The position numbers were made by a program, and so were the translations under genes. This document shows positions 8,309 to 16,837 of a stretch of 40,945 nt of DNA, one piece after another. This stretch comes from Nitratireductor sp. ZSWI3 (GTDB lineage: Bacteria; Pseudomonadota; Alphaproteobacteria; Rhizobiales; Rhizobiaceae). Numbering within the stretch: the stretch's first letter is position 1; every line of letters starts with the position of its first letter. The stretch lies in NCBI RefSeq assembly GCF_024655565.1, contig NZ_JANKOF010000037.1, forward strand, positions 1 through 40,945. Reading direction: 5' to 3'. Under the pieces are notes generated by a model. That model made no database searches and was not told the origin of the DNA. It saw only the letters and a program-made list of their open reading frames with translations.

Positions 8309-9727
8309 ATGGCGCTTGCCGAGTTCGAGAAAGTGGTTCGCAACGAAGAGGGCATCGCCACCGCCCTCGACATATTGCGCCAGCGCTATGGCGAGCGACT
8401 GCTGACCGGCCGATCGGTGCGCGAGCAGCACGCCCACACGACGAGCTACATCCCGGCCCAGCTGCCCGACGGCGTGTTTGCGCCGGCCACCGCGGAGGAA
8501 GTGCAGGACGTGGTGCGGATCTGCGCCGCGCATCGGGTACCGATCATCCCCTTCGGCACCGGCACCTCGCTGGAAGGCCACGTCAACGCGCCCGGCGGAG
8601 GAATCTCCCTCGACCTGATGGGCATGAACCGGGTCCTGTCGGTCAATGCCGAGGACCTGGATTGCACGGTGGAGCCGGGTGTCACGCGAGAGGATCTCAA
8701 CCACCATCTGCGCGATACCGGCCTCTTTTTCCCGATCGATCCGGGCGCCAATGCCAGCCTGGGCGGCATGGCTGCAACGCGCGCCTCCGGCACCAATGCG
8801 GTGCGTTACGGCACCATGCGCGACAATGTGCTGAGGCTGTCGGCGGTGATGCCCGACGGGCGGCTGATCACCACGGCGCGACGCGCCAAGAAAAGCTCGG
8901 CCGGCTACGACTTGACGCGGCTCCTGATCGGAGCCGAGGGCACGCTCGGCATCATCACCTCGTTGACCCTCAGGCTCTACGGCATCCCTCAGGCGATCTC
9001 CGGCGGCGTCTGCCCCTTCCCGAACGTCGAACAGGCCTGCCAGGCGGTCATTGCGACCATCCAGATGGGCGTGCCGGTGGCCCGCATCGAATTCGTCAAC
9101 GGCCTCGCCATGAAGGCGATCAACGCCTATTCCAACCTCGATTATCCCGAAAGCCCCTGCCTGTTCCTCGAATTCCACGGCAGCGACGCCGGCGTGAAGG
9201 AGCAGGCGGAGACTTTTGGCGAGATCGCCGCCGAGTTCGGCGGCGGCCCGTTCCAGTGGACAAGCATCGCGGAGGAACGCACCAGGCTGTGGAAGGCCCG
9301 GCACAACGCCTATTGGGCCTGCATCGCCCTTCGTCCGGGCACGCGCGGCCTGTCGACCGACGTCTGCGTGCCGATTTCGCGGCTGGCCGAATGCATTGTC
9401 GAGACGGAGGCGGACATTGCCGAATCGGGCCTGCTCGCGACGGTGCTCGGCCATGTCGGCGACGGCAATTTCCATGTGCTGGTGCTGATGGACATGGACG
9501 ATCCCGGCGAGATCGAGCAGGCCGAGGCCTTCGTGGCGCGGCTCAACCGGCGGGCGCTTTCCATGGATGGCACGTGCACGGGCGAACACGGGATCGGGCA
9601 AGGCAAGATGCGCTTTCTCGAGGAGGAACTGGGTGACGCGGTGGATGTCATGCGCGCGGTCAAGCAGGCGATCGATCCGCTCAACATCATGAACCCGGGC
9701 AAGATCATCGGGGCAGGGCGCCCATAA
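8309..9727 (+). CDS. FAD-linked oxidase, D-lactate/glycolate dehydrogenase type
   Basis: A 472-residue flavoenzyme of the GlcD/DLD family. The N-terminal FAD_binding_4 domain (about 50-230) shows PIIPFGTGTSLEGHVNAPGGGISLDL and the EPGVTREDLN block. The C-terminal FAD-oxidase cap domain carries the metal/substrate motif GHVGDGNFH and the conserved GTCTGEHGIGQGK near the end. Full-length homologues oxidise D-2-hydroxy acids (D-lactate, glycolate, D-2-hydroxyglutarate) and pass electrons to quinone or cytochrome c; the cytochrome-type D-lactate dehydrogenase is the likeliest. It lacks the glcE and glcF partners needed for glycolate oxidase, which supports a stand-alone enzyme. GGAGAGG precedes the ATG at 8309. 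Confidence 0.9.
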   Translation: MALAEFEKVVRNEEGIATALDILRQRYGERLLTGRSVREQHAHTTSYIPAQLPDGVFAPATAEEVQDVVRICAAHRVPIIPFGTGTSLEGHVNAPGGGISLDLMGMNRVLSVNAEDLDCTVEPGVTREDLNHHLRDTGLFFPIDPGANASLGGMAATRASGTNAVRYGTMRDNVLRLSAVMPDGRLITTARRAKKSSAGYDLTRLLIGAEGTLGIITSLTLRLYGIPQAISGGVCPFPNVEQACQAVIATIQMGVPVARIEFVNGLAMKAINAYSNLDYPESPCLFLEFHGSDAGVKEQAETFGEIAAEFGGGPFQWTSIAEERTRLWKARHNAYWACIALRPGTRGLSTDVCVPISRLAECIVETEADIAESGLLATVLGHVGDGNFHVLVLMDMDDPGEIEQAEAFVARLNRRALSMDGTCTGEHGIGQGKMRFLEEELGDAVDVMRAVKQAIDPLNIMNPGKIIGAGRP

Positions 9728-9811
9728 GCGGAATTTGTGCGATCATTTGTGCCGAGGCCCCTTTATCGTCATCGAAATCGCACTACTGTGCGGCGTTGAC
9801 GGGAGAAGGCT

Positions 9812-9826
9812 GAGGAGACGCAACTG
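9812..9826 (+). promoter_or_regulatory. Ribosome binding site pointing to a CTG start codon
   Basis: GAGGAG at 9812-9817 lies six bases before CTG 9824. The in-frame TGA at 9797 and the absence of any ATG, GTG or TTG between it and 9857 leave CTG 9824 or GTG 9857 as starts. Only CTG has a properly spaced site and keeps the membrane anchor whole. Confidence 0.7.
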
Positions 9827-12800
9827 GCCCGGCTGTTCGTATTCGTCGGTGGACTGGTGGTCCTGGCGCTGACCGCGGCGCTGGTGGCTCCCTACTTCAT
9901 CGACTGGAACCACTACCGTTCGGCGTTCGAGCGGGAGGCCGGACGCGTGCTCGGTCGCCAGGTTCGCGTGGAAGGGACCGCGCGGGCGCGGCTTCTGCCG
10001 TTTCCTTCCCTGACCTTCACCGACGTGGTGGTGGCGGGCGAGACGCCTGAGGTTCCCGGCATGACCGTGGAGGAATTCTCCATGGATGCCGAGCTTGCCC
10101 CCTTCCTGCGCGGTGAGGTGCTGATCTTCGACATGCGCCTGGTGCGGCCGCGGGCGAGGATATCGGTCGCCGCGGATGGCGGGATCGACTGGACCGTGCG
10201 GCCTTCCGGGCCTTTCGATCCGCGCCAGGTGACGCTCGAGAAGGTGACGATCATCGACGGCTCGGTCGATCTGCGGCACGACGCCAGCGGCCGGGCGCAC
10301 ACGCTGACCGACATCGATGCCGAGCTGTCCGCCCGCACCCTGGCCGGCCCTTGGCGGATCGGCGGCCGGCTCGCCTTCGACGACATGCCCATGTCGGTGA
10401 CCGTCTCCACCGGAACGGCCGATCCCGAGGGGACCTTGCGGCTGCGCGTTGAGGCGCTTCCGGACGGCCTGCCGATCAAGGTCGCCGCCGATGGCCAGGC
10501 ACGCCTGGAAAACGGCGCGGCCCATTATGACGGCATCTTCACGCTCAACACCTATACCGAGGAGCAGATCGTCAGGCTGCGCGGCAGCGACGGCGAACAG
10601 CCCGTGCTGACGGTCGGTGCGGCGACCAACCGGCTCTCCGGCCGTTTCGGGCTGGAGCACGACCGGCTCTCGGTGGAGGAGTTCCGCTTCGAGACCGGTC
10701 CGGTGGACGCTCCCTATCGCGCGGAGGGAACGGCCGTCGTCGAGCTGGGAAGCGAGCCGCGCTTCTCGATCACCGCCGACGGGGCGCAACTCCGCCTCGA
10801 GCCCGACGAGCAGACGGAGGGCGCGATTGCAGGTGTCGATCTGGAGAAGCGTCTGGAGGCGCTGGCGCGGGCCATCAAGGCTCTGCCGGCCCCCGGAATA
10901 CCGGGGCAGGTGGCGGTCAACCTGCCGGCCATCGTCGCCGGCGACACCACCATCCGCAACATTGCGCTGCGGGCCGAGCCCGTCGAGGGCGGATGGTCCA
11001 TCGGCTCCTTCGCCGCAACGCTGCCCGGCCGGACCCGCTTCGAGGCGAGCGGCGAGCTTGCGGCGCGGGAGGCGCTCGCCTTCGAGGGGCACATGCTGCT
11101 GGCGATCGCCCAGCCTTCGGGCTTTGCCGCCTGGGTCTCGCGGGACGTTGACGATGCCATCCGCCGCCTCCCGGCTGCCGGTTTTAGCGCCGACGTGGCG
11201 CTTTCGGCGACCCGGCAGAGTTTCGATGCGCTGGAACTGATCCTGGGCGGCGCCCGCTTCACGGGTAGCGTGGTTCGCGAAGCCTCCGCCGATACCCGCC
11301 CTTCGCTCACCGTCGCGCTCGACGGGGAGGCGCTCGACCTTGAGGGAATACGCGCGTTCATGTCGTTGTTCGTGAGCGATGCGGGGGCGAACCGGCTGGA
11401 GGGACATGACGTCGATCTGGAGATCAAGGCCGGTCCCGTCACCGCATCGGGGCTGACCGCGCAAACGCTCGACAGCGCCTTGCGGCTGCGCGAGGGCGTT
11501 CTGGAGGTCGACCGGCTGACCGTCGGCGGCCTTGCCGGCACCCAGATCAGCGCGACCGGCCAGATCCGCGATTTCGCCTCGGCACCGACCGGCAAGATCG
11601 ATGCGACGATCCTGTCCACCGACCTATCGGGGCTTGCCAAAACGCTCGCCGGCCGCTTTCCCGAAAACGCCGTCTTGGGCGGCATCGCGGAACGCGTGCA
11701 GGCGTTTCCGGGGCTGCTTGCCGATGCGGAGCTCAACCTCGTGGCGAGCGCCGCCGACAATGGCGACGACACCATCGGCCTCGGCGTCAGCGCCGAGGGG
11801 GTCGCGGGCGGCACGAAGCTCAGCCTCTCCCTGTCGGACAACAGTCCGCGCGGGGCGCCGCTCGACGGCCGGTTCAAGCTCGACCTGACGGCGCAGAACG
11901 ACGATGCGGCGTTTCTTTACGGGCTTGCCGGCCTGCCCGCTCTGCCGCTCGGCCTCGCCGGGGAGGCCAAGCTGGAGCTTTCCGCCGAGGGATCGCGGGC
12001 CGACAGCATCGCCACCCGGCTGCAGCTGACCGGCGACGGGCTGGACACGGGCTTCGATGGGGCCCTGACCTTCAAGGAGGGTGCGCCGAGGCTGGCCGGC
12101 CGGACGCACATCGCCAGCGACGACATCGAGCCGTGGCTTTCGGTCGCCGGGGTGGTTCTGCCGGGTTTCGGGCTCGGAATGCCGGTCGATCTTGCTGCGG
12201 AACTGGAATGGAGCGACAGGCTTGCCGTCCTCTCGGGTCTGACGGGCAGTCTTGCCGGGAGCGACGTGTCGGGCGATCTCAACATCGCGCTCGACGCAAA
12301 CAAGCCGCGTTTCGACGGTGCGCTGGATCTCTCCCGCTTCGATCTGGCGCCGGTGGCCGAACTGGTGCTGGGGCCCAGCGCCTTCTCCGGCGAACAGAGC
12401 GGGGAGTGGCCCGAAGTGCCGTTCGGACAGGATGTCGCCTTGCCCTTCTCGGCGGACCTCGAATTGCGCGCCGACGCGCTGTGGGCCGGCTTCTGGGCCG
12501 GCGGCCGGAATGCGGCGATGAAGCTCAAGCTCGATGGCGAGGGCATGGCGCTGTCCGACCTCAAGGCCGAAATATACGGCGGGACCATCGACGGTTTCGC
12601 GACCCTCAAGAACAATGCCGGGACCGGGCTTCTGACCGCCCAGATCGGGCTCGAGGGAGCGGCGCTCGACGCCGTTCTCCCGCAGGCGAGCATGACCGGC
12701 AAGCTCGATGCCCGCACCAGCGTGACGGCGAGCGGCAAGACGGTGAACGGCATGGTGGCGGCCCTGACGGGATCCGGCTCGGCGGCGCTGAGCGACCTGG

Positions 12801-13654
12801 TGATCGACGGGCTCAACCCCGATGCGCTGGGGCCGATCCTCGCCAGGGCGGACGCTACAGGCAACGGCATCGACGCGGAGGAGACGGCCGGTTTTGCCCC
12901 GGCGATCGTGCGCTCCGGGCGCTTTCCGGCCGGTGCAACCGAATTCGCCTTCACGGTGGCGGGAGGCGCCGCAAGAACGCCGCCGATCCGCCTTGCGGCC
13001 GACGGGACAATCCTGACGGCGGAGATTTCAGCCGATCTGCGCGACCTCAGCGTCCGGGCGGCGGGCAGCCTGCTCTATGATGCGGGCACCGAGGCGGTGG
13101 TCGGCTCGGAGCCGGCCGTCACCTTCGAGACGAGCGGGCCGTTCGCGATGGCGCGGACGGAGATCTCCACCGCGCCGCTGGCGCAGTTTCTCACGCAGCG
13201 CGCCCTCGAGCGGGAGCAGGTCCGCGTGGAGCGGATGCAGTCGGTGCTGCTGGAGCAGCAGCGCCTGCGCCGCGAGGTCCGCTACTTCGCGGCCCTTCAG
13301 ACGCAGCGCGAGCGGGAGGAGGCCGAGCGGCTGCGGCTGGAACGCGAGTTGAAGCTGCGGCAGGAAGAGGAAGAGCGCGCGCGGGCTGCCGAGGAAGCGC
13401 GGCGCAAGGCCGCTGCCGAAGAGGCCCGCCGCGCGGCGGAGGAGGCCGAGCGGGCCGCCCGTGCTTTGCGCGCCGCGGAGGAAGCGCGGCGCGATGCGCC
13501 GAAGCCGCCACCGGAGGAGAACCGAAACATCGAGCGCAGGGCGTTGCCCGCGCCGTCGCCGGACGCCAATTCTGCCGATGCCGTCTCCGAGTTCTTCAGG
13601 GCGAAAAGCCTGTCGCCCGAACGGTTGAAGGAACTGCTGGGGCCGACGGACTGA
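9824..13654 (+). CDS. AsmA-family protein with long C-terminal coiled coil
   Basis: A 1276-residue inner-membrane-anchored AsmA-like protein. The N terminus (LARLFVFVGGLVVLALTAAL) is a single transmembrane anchor followed by the family's FIDWNHYRSAFEREAGRVLGRQV block. The middle is a long beta-rich repeat region typical of AsmA/VPS13-like bridge proteins, and the conserved AsmA C-terminal core lies about 880-1120 (GEGMALSDLKAEIYGG, GTGLLTAQIGLEGAALDAVL). Family members are linked to phospholipid transport or outer-membrane assembly. Unusual is residue range ~1127-1229: a highly charged Arg/Glu/Ala coiled coil, then a Pro-rich linker and a short conserved-looking tail. The gene is convergent with the RHH/DUF4169/sspB operon, 12 bases apart. 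See the ribosome binding site entry for the CTG start. Confidence 0.88.
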   Translation: MARLFVFVGGLVVLALTAALVAPYFIDWNHYRSAFEREAGRVLGRQVRVEGTARARLLPFPSLTFTDVVVAGETPEVPGMTVEEFSMDAELAPFLRGEVLIFDMRLVRPRARISVAADGGIDWTVRPSGPFDPRQVTLEKVTIIDGSVDLRHDASGRAHTLTDIDAELSARTLAGPWRIGGRLAFDDMPMSVTVSTGTADPEGTLRLRVEALPDGLPIKVAADGQARLENGAAHYDGIFTLNTYTEEQIVRLRGSDGEQPVLTVGAATNRLSGRFGLEHDRLSVEEFRFETGPVDAPYRAEGTAVVELGSEPRFSITADGAQLRLEPDEQTEGAIAGVDLEKRLEALARAIKALPAPGIPGQVAVNLPAIVAGDTTIRNIALRAEPVEGGWSIGSFAATLPGRTRFEASGELAAREALAFEGHMLLAIAQPSGFAAWVSRDVDDAIRRLPAAGFSADVALSATRQSFDALELILGGARFTGSVVREASADTRPSLTVALDGEALDLEGIRAFMSLFVSDAGANRLEGHDVDLEIKAGPVTASGLTAQTLDSALRLREGVLEVDRLTVGGLAGTQISATGQIRDFASAPTGKIDATILSTDLSGLAKTLAGRFPENAVLGGIAERVQAFPGLLADAELNLVASAADNGDDTIGLGVSAEGVAGGTKLSLSLSDNSPRGAPLDGRFKLDLTAQNDDAAFLYGLAGLPALPLGLAGEAKLELSAEGSRADSIATRLQLTGDGLDTGFDGALTFKEGAPRLAGRTHIASDDIEPWLSVAGVVLPGFGLGMPVDLAAELEWSDRLAVLSGLTGSLAGSDVSGDLNIALDANKPRFDGALDLSRFDLAPVAELVLGPSAFSGEQSGEWPEVPFGQDVALPFSADLELRADALWAGFWAGGRNAAMKLKLDGEGMALSDLKAEIYGGTIDGFATLKNNAGTGLLTAQIGLEGAALDAVLPQASMTGKLDARTSVTASGKTVNGMVAALTGSGSAALSDLVIDGLNPDALGPILARADATGNGIDAEETAGFAPAIVRSGRFPAGATEFAFTVAGGAARTPPIRLAADGTILTAEISADLRDLSVRAAGSLLYDAGTEAVVGSEPAVTFETSGPFAMARTEISTAPLAQFLTQRALEREQVRVERMQSVLLEQQRLRREVRYFAALQTQREREEAERLRLERELKLRQEEEERARAAEEARRKAAAEEARRAAEEAERAARALRAAEEARRDAPKPPPEENRNIERRALPAPSPDANSADAVSEFFRAKSLSPERLKELLGPTD

Positions 13655-13666
13655 GGCATTGTCCGA

Positions 13667-13897
13667 TCACGGTGAGCCGACGCGGCGTTTCAGGTCCTCG
13701 AGCACCAGGAGGCGCAGGGCCGACGAAAGATTGCCGTCATCGGGGCGGGCGGCATCGACCTCGGCGACGAGCGCGGCGAGCGGCAGGCGCCGTTCGCGGG
13801 CGATGCGTTCCAGCTCGTGAAAGAAGGCGGGCTCGAGCGAGATGCTGGTGCGGTGTCCGCGAATGCTGATCGAGTGCTTTCGCACGCCGCCGCTCAC
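13667..13897 (-). CDS. Ribbon-helix-helix domain protein
   Basis: A 76-residue protein with a ribbon-helix-helix-like core: RGHRTSISLEPAFFHELERIARERRLPLAALVAEVD, in which TSISLE forms the beta strand and two amphipathic helices follow. RHH proteins usually bind DNA as dimers, but the target is unknown. I chose the GTG at 13897, which overlaps the TGA of the upstream DUF4169 gene in a GTGA junction, indicating translational coupling. It is the last gene of the sspB operon and converges on the AsmA gene. Confidence 0.75.
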   Translation of the reverse strand: MSGGVRKHSISIRGHRTSISLEPAFFHELERIARERRLPLAALVAEVDAARPDDGNLSSALRLLVLEDLKRRVGSP

Positions 13898-14091
13898 CGG
13901 GACGTGGTCTCGTCGTCCTGGCCGATCCTGTGGCCGTCCAAATGCTGCCGGGACACAACGGCGCGCTTGATATCGTGCTGCTTCTGCGCCTTGGTGCGTC
14001 CGTGGAGCGCGCGGTTTTCGGCGGCACGCAGCTCTTTCTCGTCGCGGGCCTTGCGCTTGCGCTCCTGACGCAGATTGACGATCTCGCCCAC
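13894..14091 (-). CDS. DUF4169 family protein
   Basis: A 65-residue, very basic, helical small protein matching DUF4169 from memory: GEIVNLRQERKRKARDEKELRAAENRALHGRTKAQK is the family hallmark. The GTG start at 14091 lies two bases after the sspB stop codon (TGA-CC-GTG), so translation is probably coupled. The C-terminal end overlaps the start of the RHH gene. Function unknown. The conserved placement behind sspB suggests a link to SspB or protein turnover, but this is inference. Confidence 0.8.
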   Translation of the reverse strand: MGEIVNLRQERKRKARDEKELRAAENRALHGRTKAQKQHDIKRAVVSRQHLDGHRIGQDDETTSR

Positions 14092-14093
14092 GG

Positions 14094-14660
14094 TCACTTC
14101 TTGCGGAACGCATCGAGGGAGACCACTTCGGCCCCCTTGCTTTCCTGCTTTTCCTTTTCCTTTTCCTTTTCCTTGGGCGCCGATTTCGCGCTCTTCTTCT
14201 TTGCCGGCTCGGAGGGCTTCTTCGTCTGCGGCTCGGGCGCGGCATCGACAGGGCGCACTGCCTCGCCGGCCGTCTCGGTGTTGGCCGCAACCGCGGCCTC
14301 CTCGGGCCGGACATCGAATTCGAGCTCGAAGTTCACCGACGGGTCGTAGAAGCCGCGGACCGCGGAAAAGGGGATGCTCAGCATCTCGGGAACATCGGCG
14401 AAGGAAAGGCCGACCTCGAAACCCGTCTCGCTGACTTTCAGGTCCCAGTACTGGTACTGCAACACGATTGTCATCTGCTCGGGATAGCGTTCGCGCAGGC
14501 GGGTGGAGATGCGCACGCCGGGCGCCGTGGTCAGGAAGGTGATGAAGAAGTGATGCTCGCCCGGAAGGCCGGTGCGCGCGACTTCGGCGAGCACCTTGCG
14601 CATCACGCCGCGCAGGGCGTCTTGAGCAAGAATGTCGTATCTGATGCGGTCTTCGGCCAT
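14094..14660 (-). CDS. sspB: ClpXP adaptor protein, SspB-alpha family
   Basis: A 188-residue alphaproteobacterial SspB. The folded substrate-binding domain covers about residues 1-115 (IRYDILAQDALRGVMRKVL, GEHHFFITFLTTAPGV, QYQYWDLKVSE, FEVGLSF, SIPFSAVRGFYDPSVNF). An Ala/Glu/Pro-rich flexible linker follows, including a Lys-Glu repeat, and ends with the basic/hydrophobic tail EVVSLDAFRKK (178-188), which resembles the ClpX-binding XB motif. SspB captures ssrA-tagged proteins and hands them to ClpXP; the tmRNA gene that encodes the tag lies about 2.3 kb away on the same strand. First gene of a coupled three-gene operon. Confidence 0.93.
   Translation of the reverse strand: MAEDRIRYDILAQDALRGVMRKVLAEVARTGLPGEHHFFITFLTTAPGVRISTRLRERYPEQMTIVLQYQYWDLKVSETGFEVGLSFADVPEMLSIPFSAVRGFYDPSVNFELEFDVRPEEAAVAANTETAGEAVRPVDAAPEPQTKKPSEPAKKKSAKSAPKEKEKEKEKQESKGAEVVSLDAFRKK
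14149..14172. repeat. Hexanucleotide tandem repeat (TTTTCC)x4 inside sspB
   Basis: Four perfect tandem copies of TTTTCC on the plus strand encode alternating Lys-Glu in the SspB linker. Slippage by one unit would add or remove two residues without a frameshift. Confidence 0.95.
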
Positions 14661-14734
14661 CGTGCGAACCGGTTGGTGAGTCGATGCCCTTACCTCTAAT
14701 CAAGGACCGTGCTCAGGTAAACCGGCAAAAGGCA

Positions 14735-15421
14735 TTATGCCTGCAAAGCCGTTTCGGCCATCTCGGGAGCTAGGCCGTCCCGCCGGCCATAGGCCCGCAG
14801 AAAGGTCCTGACGGCCCGTCTGGTGGAGAGGACGAAGTCTTCCTCGCTCAAGGTCTCGCCGAACATGGCCGGAAGCTGGAGTTCCATGTTGATCAGGGCG
14901 AGAAACTGGCGGGCGGCGATGTCGGGATCGTCGACATCCAGGAAGCCGGCAAAGGCAAGTCGGGCAAAACGCGCGGCCAGCGCCGACCAAACCTTGCCCG
15001 GACCCTCCGTCCGCCAACTGGCGAACAGCTCGGGGTGGCGCGCACCCTCGCTCTGGATGAGCTTGCGCAGGAACTTGCCGTCCCGGTCGCAGGTGCAGTT
15101 GCTGTTGAAGCGCAAGGCGAAGGCGACGAGATCGGCCTCAAGATTCCTGGGGCGGTCGGGGAAGGTGCCGAGAACGGCGAAGGCGCGGGCGTTGCAGCGC
15201 TCGGTGATCTCGCCGACCACGGCCGCGAAGAGTTTCTCCTTGTCGCCGTAGTTGTTGTAGACCGTCTGGCGCGAGACGCCGGCTTCGGCGGCGATCATGT
15301 CGATGTTCGCCCCGGCAAAGCCCTCCTGGTAGAACACGCGCGCCCCCGCATCGAGAATGGATTGGCGTTTGGCAGCGTGGCTGCGTGGCGGGAACGTGTC
15401 AGGAGTGTTGATCGATCTCAT
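14735..15421 (-). CDS. TetR/AcrR-family regulator divergent from drug-efflux gene
   Basis: A 228-residue TetR-type repressor. The helix-turn-helix is at residues 39-59 (NIDMIAAEAGVSRQTVYNNYG) followed by the usual KEKLF. The C-terminal ligand domain resembles the AefR-like C-terminal class (RKLIQSEGARHPELFASW). Two ATGs are possible: 15421, given here, and 15430, which adds three residues and has an AGG five bases upstream. The gene is divergent from a Bcr/CflA-type efflux transporter, its presumed target. A candidate operator overlaps the likely transporter promoter (15441-15469). Confidence 0.88.
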   Translation of the reverse strand: MRSINTPDTFPPRSHAAKRQSILDAGARVFYQEGFAGANIDMIAAEAGVSRQTVYNNYGDKEKLFAAVVGEITERCNARAFAVLGTFPDRPRNLEADLVAFALRFNSNCTCDRDGKFLRKLIQSEGARHPELFASWRTEGPGKVWSALAARFARLAFAGFLDVDDPDIAARQFLALINMELQLPAMFGETLSEEDFVLSTRRAVRTFLRAYGRRDGLAPEMAETALQA

Positions 15422-15440
15422 AAAAAACATATACGCCTGA

Positions 15441-15469
15441 TTGACGAATTGGACAAGTCCGTCTAAAAA
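15441..15469 (+). promoter_or_regulatory. Efflux-gene promoter with embedded imperfect palindrome (TetR operator candidate)
   Basis: TTGACG (15441-15446), 17 bases and TAAAAA (15464-15469) look like a sigma-70 promoter for the transporter. A 21-base imperfect palindrome fills 15443-15463, with outer GACG/CGTC arms, alternating symmetric positions (7 of 10 pairs match) and the inner GGAC-AA-GTCC. A repressor bound there would cover the -35 and spacer. Confidence 0.5.
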
Positions 15470-15587
15470 TATGGCCGTCTCAATGGAGAAATTTCGACGG
15501 GGGAGGGTGTCGGTTTCTCTGCGCCCGTTTCGTCCTTGCAAAATAGCGCCCGGACGGGGCGGACATCTTTTTTGAAAGAGCCTTACC

Positions 15588-16793
15588 ATGACACCCAGGT
15601 TCCTCCGCATCGCGGTCGTGCTCGGCCTTCTGACCGCCGTCGGCCCCTTTGCCATCGACATGTATCTTCCTGCACTTCCCTCGATCGGCGCCGACCTCGG
15701 TGCCGGAACGGTGCCGGTGCAGATGTCGCTTCTCGTCTTCTTCCTGTCGATGGGCTTCGCGCAGATCATCGTCGGGCCGATCTCCGACATGGTCGGCCGC
15801 AAGGCACCGCTCTATCTGGGGCTTGCCCTGTTCATCGCCGGCAGCATCGGCTCGGCGCTCGCCACGAGCATCGAGATGCTGATCACCTTCCGGTTCCTGC
15901 AGGGGCTCGGCGCGTCGGCGGGCATGGTGGTGCCGCGTGCGGTCGTGCGCGATCTGCACACGGGGACCGAGGCGGCCCGGCTGATGTCGCTGCTGATGCT
16001 GGTCTTTTCCATCTCGCCGATCCTGGCGCCGTTGACCGGCAGCTTCATCATCGAGACGCTCGGCTGGCGCGCCGTCTTCTGGTCGGTCACGGTGGCGGCC
16101 CTGCTCGCCGTCGTCCTTCTGGCCACGTCGTTGAAGGAAACGCGCCCGGCCTCCGAGCGACAGGGCAGCTCGCTGCGCAGCGCACTTGGCGGCTACCGCT
16201 TCCTCATGGGAGACCGCAATTTCCTGGGGCTGACCTTCATCGGCGGCTTCGGCATCTCGAGCTTCTTCGTCTATCTGTCGAGCTCGTCCTTCGTGCTGAT
16301 CAATCATTACGGGCTGTCGCCGTCCGTCTACAGCATGTTCTTCTCCATCAACGCCGTCGCCTTCTTCGCCATGTCGCAGTTGACGGGCACGCTGACGGAG
16401 CGGTTCGGCCTGCGCCGCGTGGTGCGGGTCGCCGTGGTCTCCTACGCAACGGTGATGGTCGCCATGCTGGCGGTGATGGCGACGGGCCAGCAGTCGCTCT
16501 GGGTCATGGCGCCGTTTTTGTTCGTCGGCTACGGCTTTCTGGGCCTCGTCATCCCGACGACTTCGGTGCTGGCGATGGACGATCACGGAGCGATCGCCGG
16601 CACCGCGTCGGCCCTGATGGGCACGCTGCACTTCGCCACCGGCGCGCTCGCCATGGCCGTCTCCGGCCTGTTCTTCGACGGCACGCCGCTGCCGATGGTG
16701 ACGAGCATCGCGGCCTGCGCCGTGCTGGCGCTCGCCCTGACGCAGCTGACGCTCGGCCGGACCGGCGCTGCGGCGCGGGCCCCCGCCGAATAG
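15588..16793 (+). CDS. Bcr/CflA-family multidrug efflux MFS transporter
   Basis: A 401-residue 12-helix major facilitator. The N terminus (GPFAIDMYLPALPSIGADLG) is the Bcr/CflA signature, and the loop 2-3 motif GPISDMVGRKAPL (about 63-75) is MFS motif A. The first half also has GLGASAGMVVPRAVVRDL, typical of the DHA1 drug:H+ antiporters. Substrate cannot be told from sequence; family members export chloramphenicol, bicyclomycin or sulfonamides. It is divergently linked to a TetR regulator and ends at a clear Rho-independent terminator, so it is probably a single-gene unit induced by its substrate. Confidence 0.9.
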   Translation: MTPRFLRIAVVLGLLTAVGPFAIDMYLPALPSIGADLGAGTVPVQMSLLVFFLSMGFAQIIVGPISDMVGRKAPLYLGLALFIAGSIGSALATSIEMLITFRFLQGLGASAGMVVPRAVVRDLHTGTEAARLMSLLMLVFSISPILAPLTGSFIIETLGWRAVFWSVTVAALLAVVLLATSLKETRPASERQGSSLRSALGGYRFLMGDRNFLGLTFIGGFGISSFFVYLSSSSFVLINHYGLSPSVYSMFFSINAVAFFAMSQLTGTLTERFGLRRVVRVAVVSYATVMVAMLAVMATGQQSLWVMAPFLFVGYGFLGLVIPTTSVLAMDDHGAIAGTASALMGTLHFATGALAMAVSGLFFDGTPLPMVTSIAACAVLALALTQLTLGRTGAAARAPAE

Positions 16794-16837
16794 GCGTGTC
16801 CGCAAAACCTTGCCATGATTTCGGGCCGATGCGCTTG

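Noticed and set aside
8234-9601. 455-aa minus-strand ORF opposite the FAD oxidase
   Set aside because: Antisense shadow with no recognisable domains, while the plus strand carries clear family motifs.
9743-11464. 573-aa minus-strand ORF opposite the AsmA gene
   Set aside because: Antisense shadow; low-complexity composition and no ribosome binding site logic.
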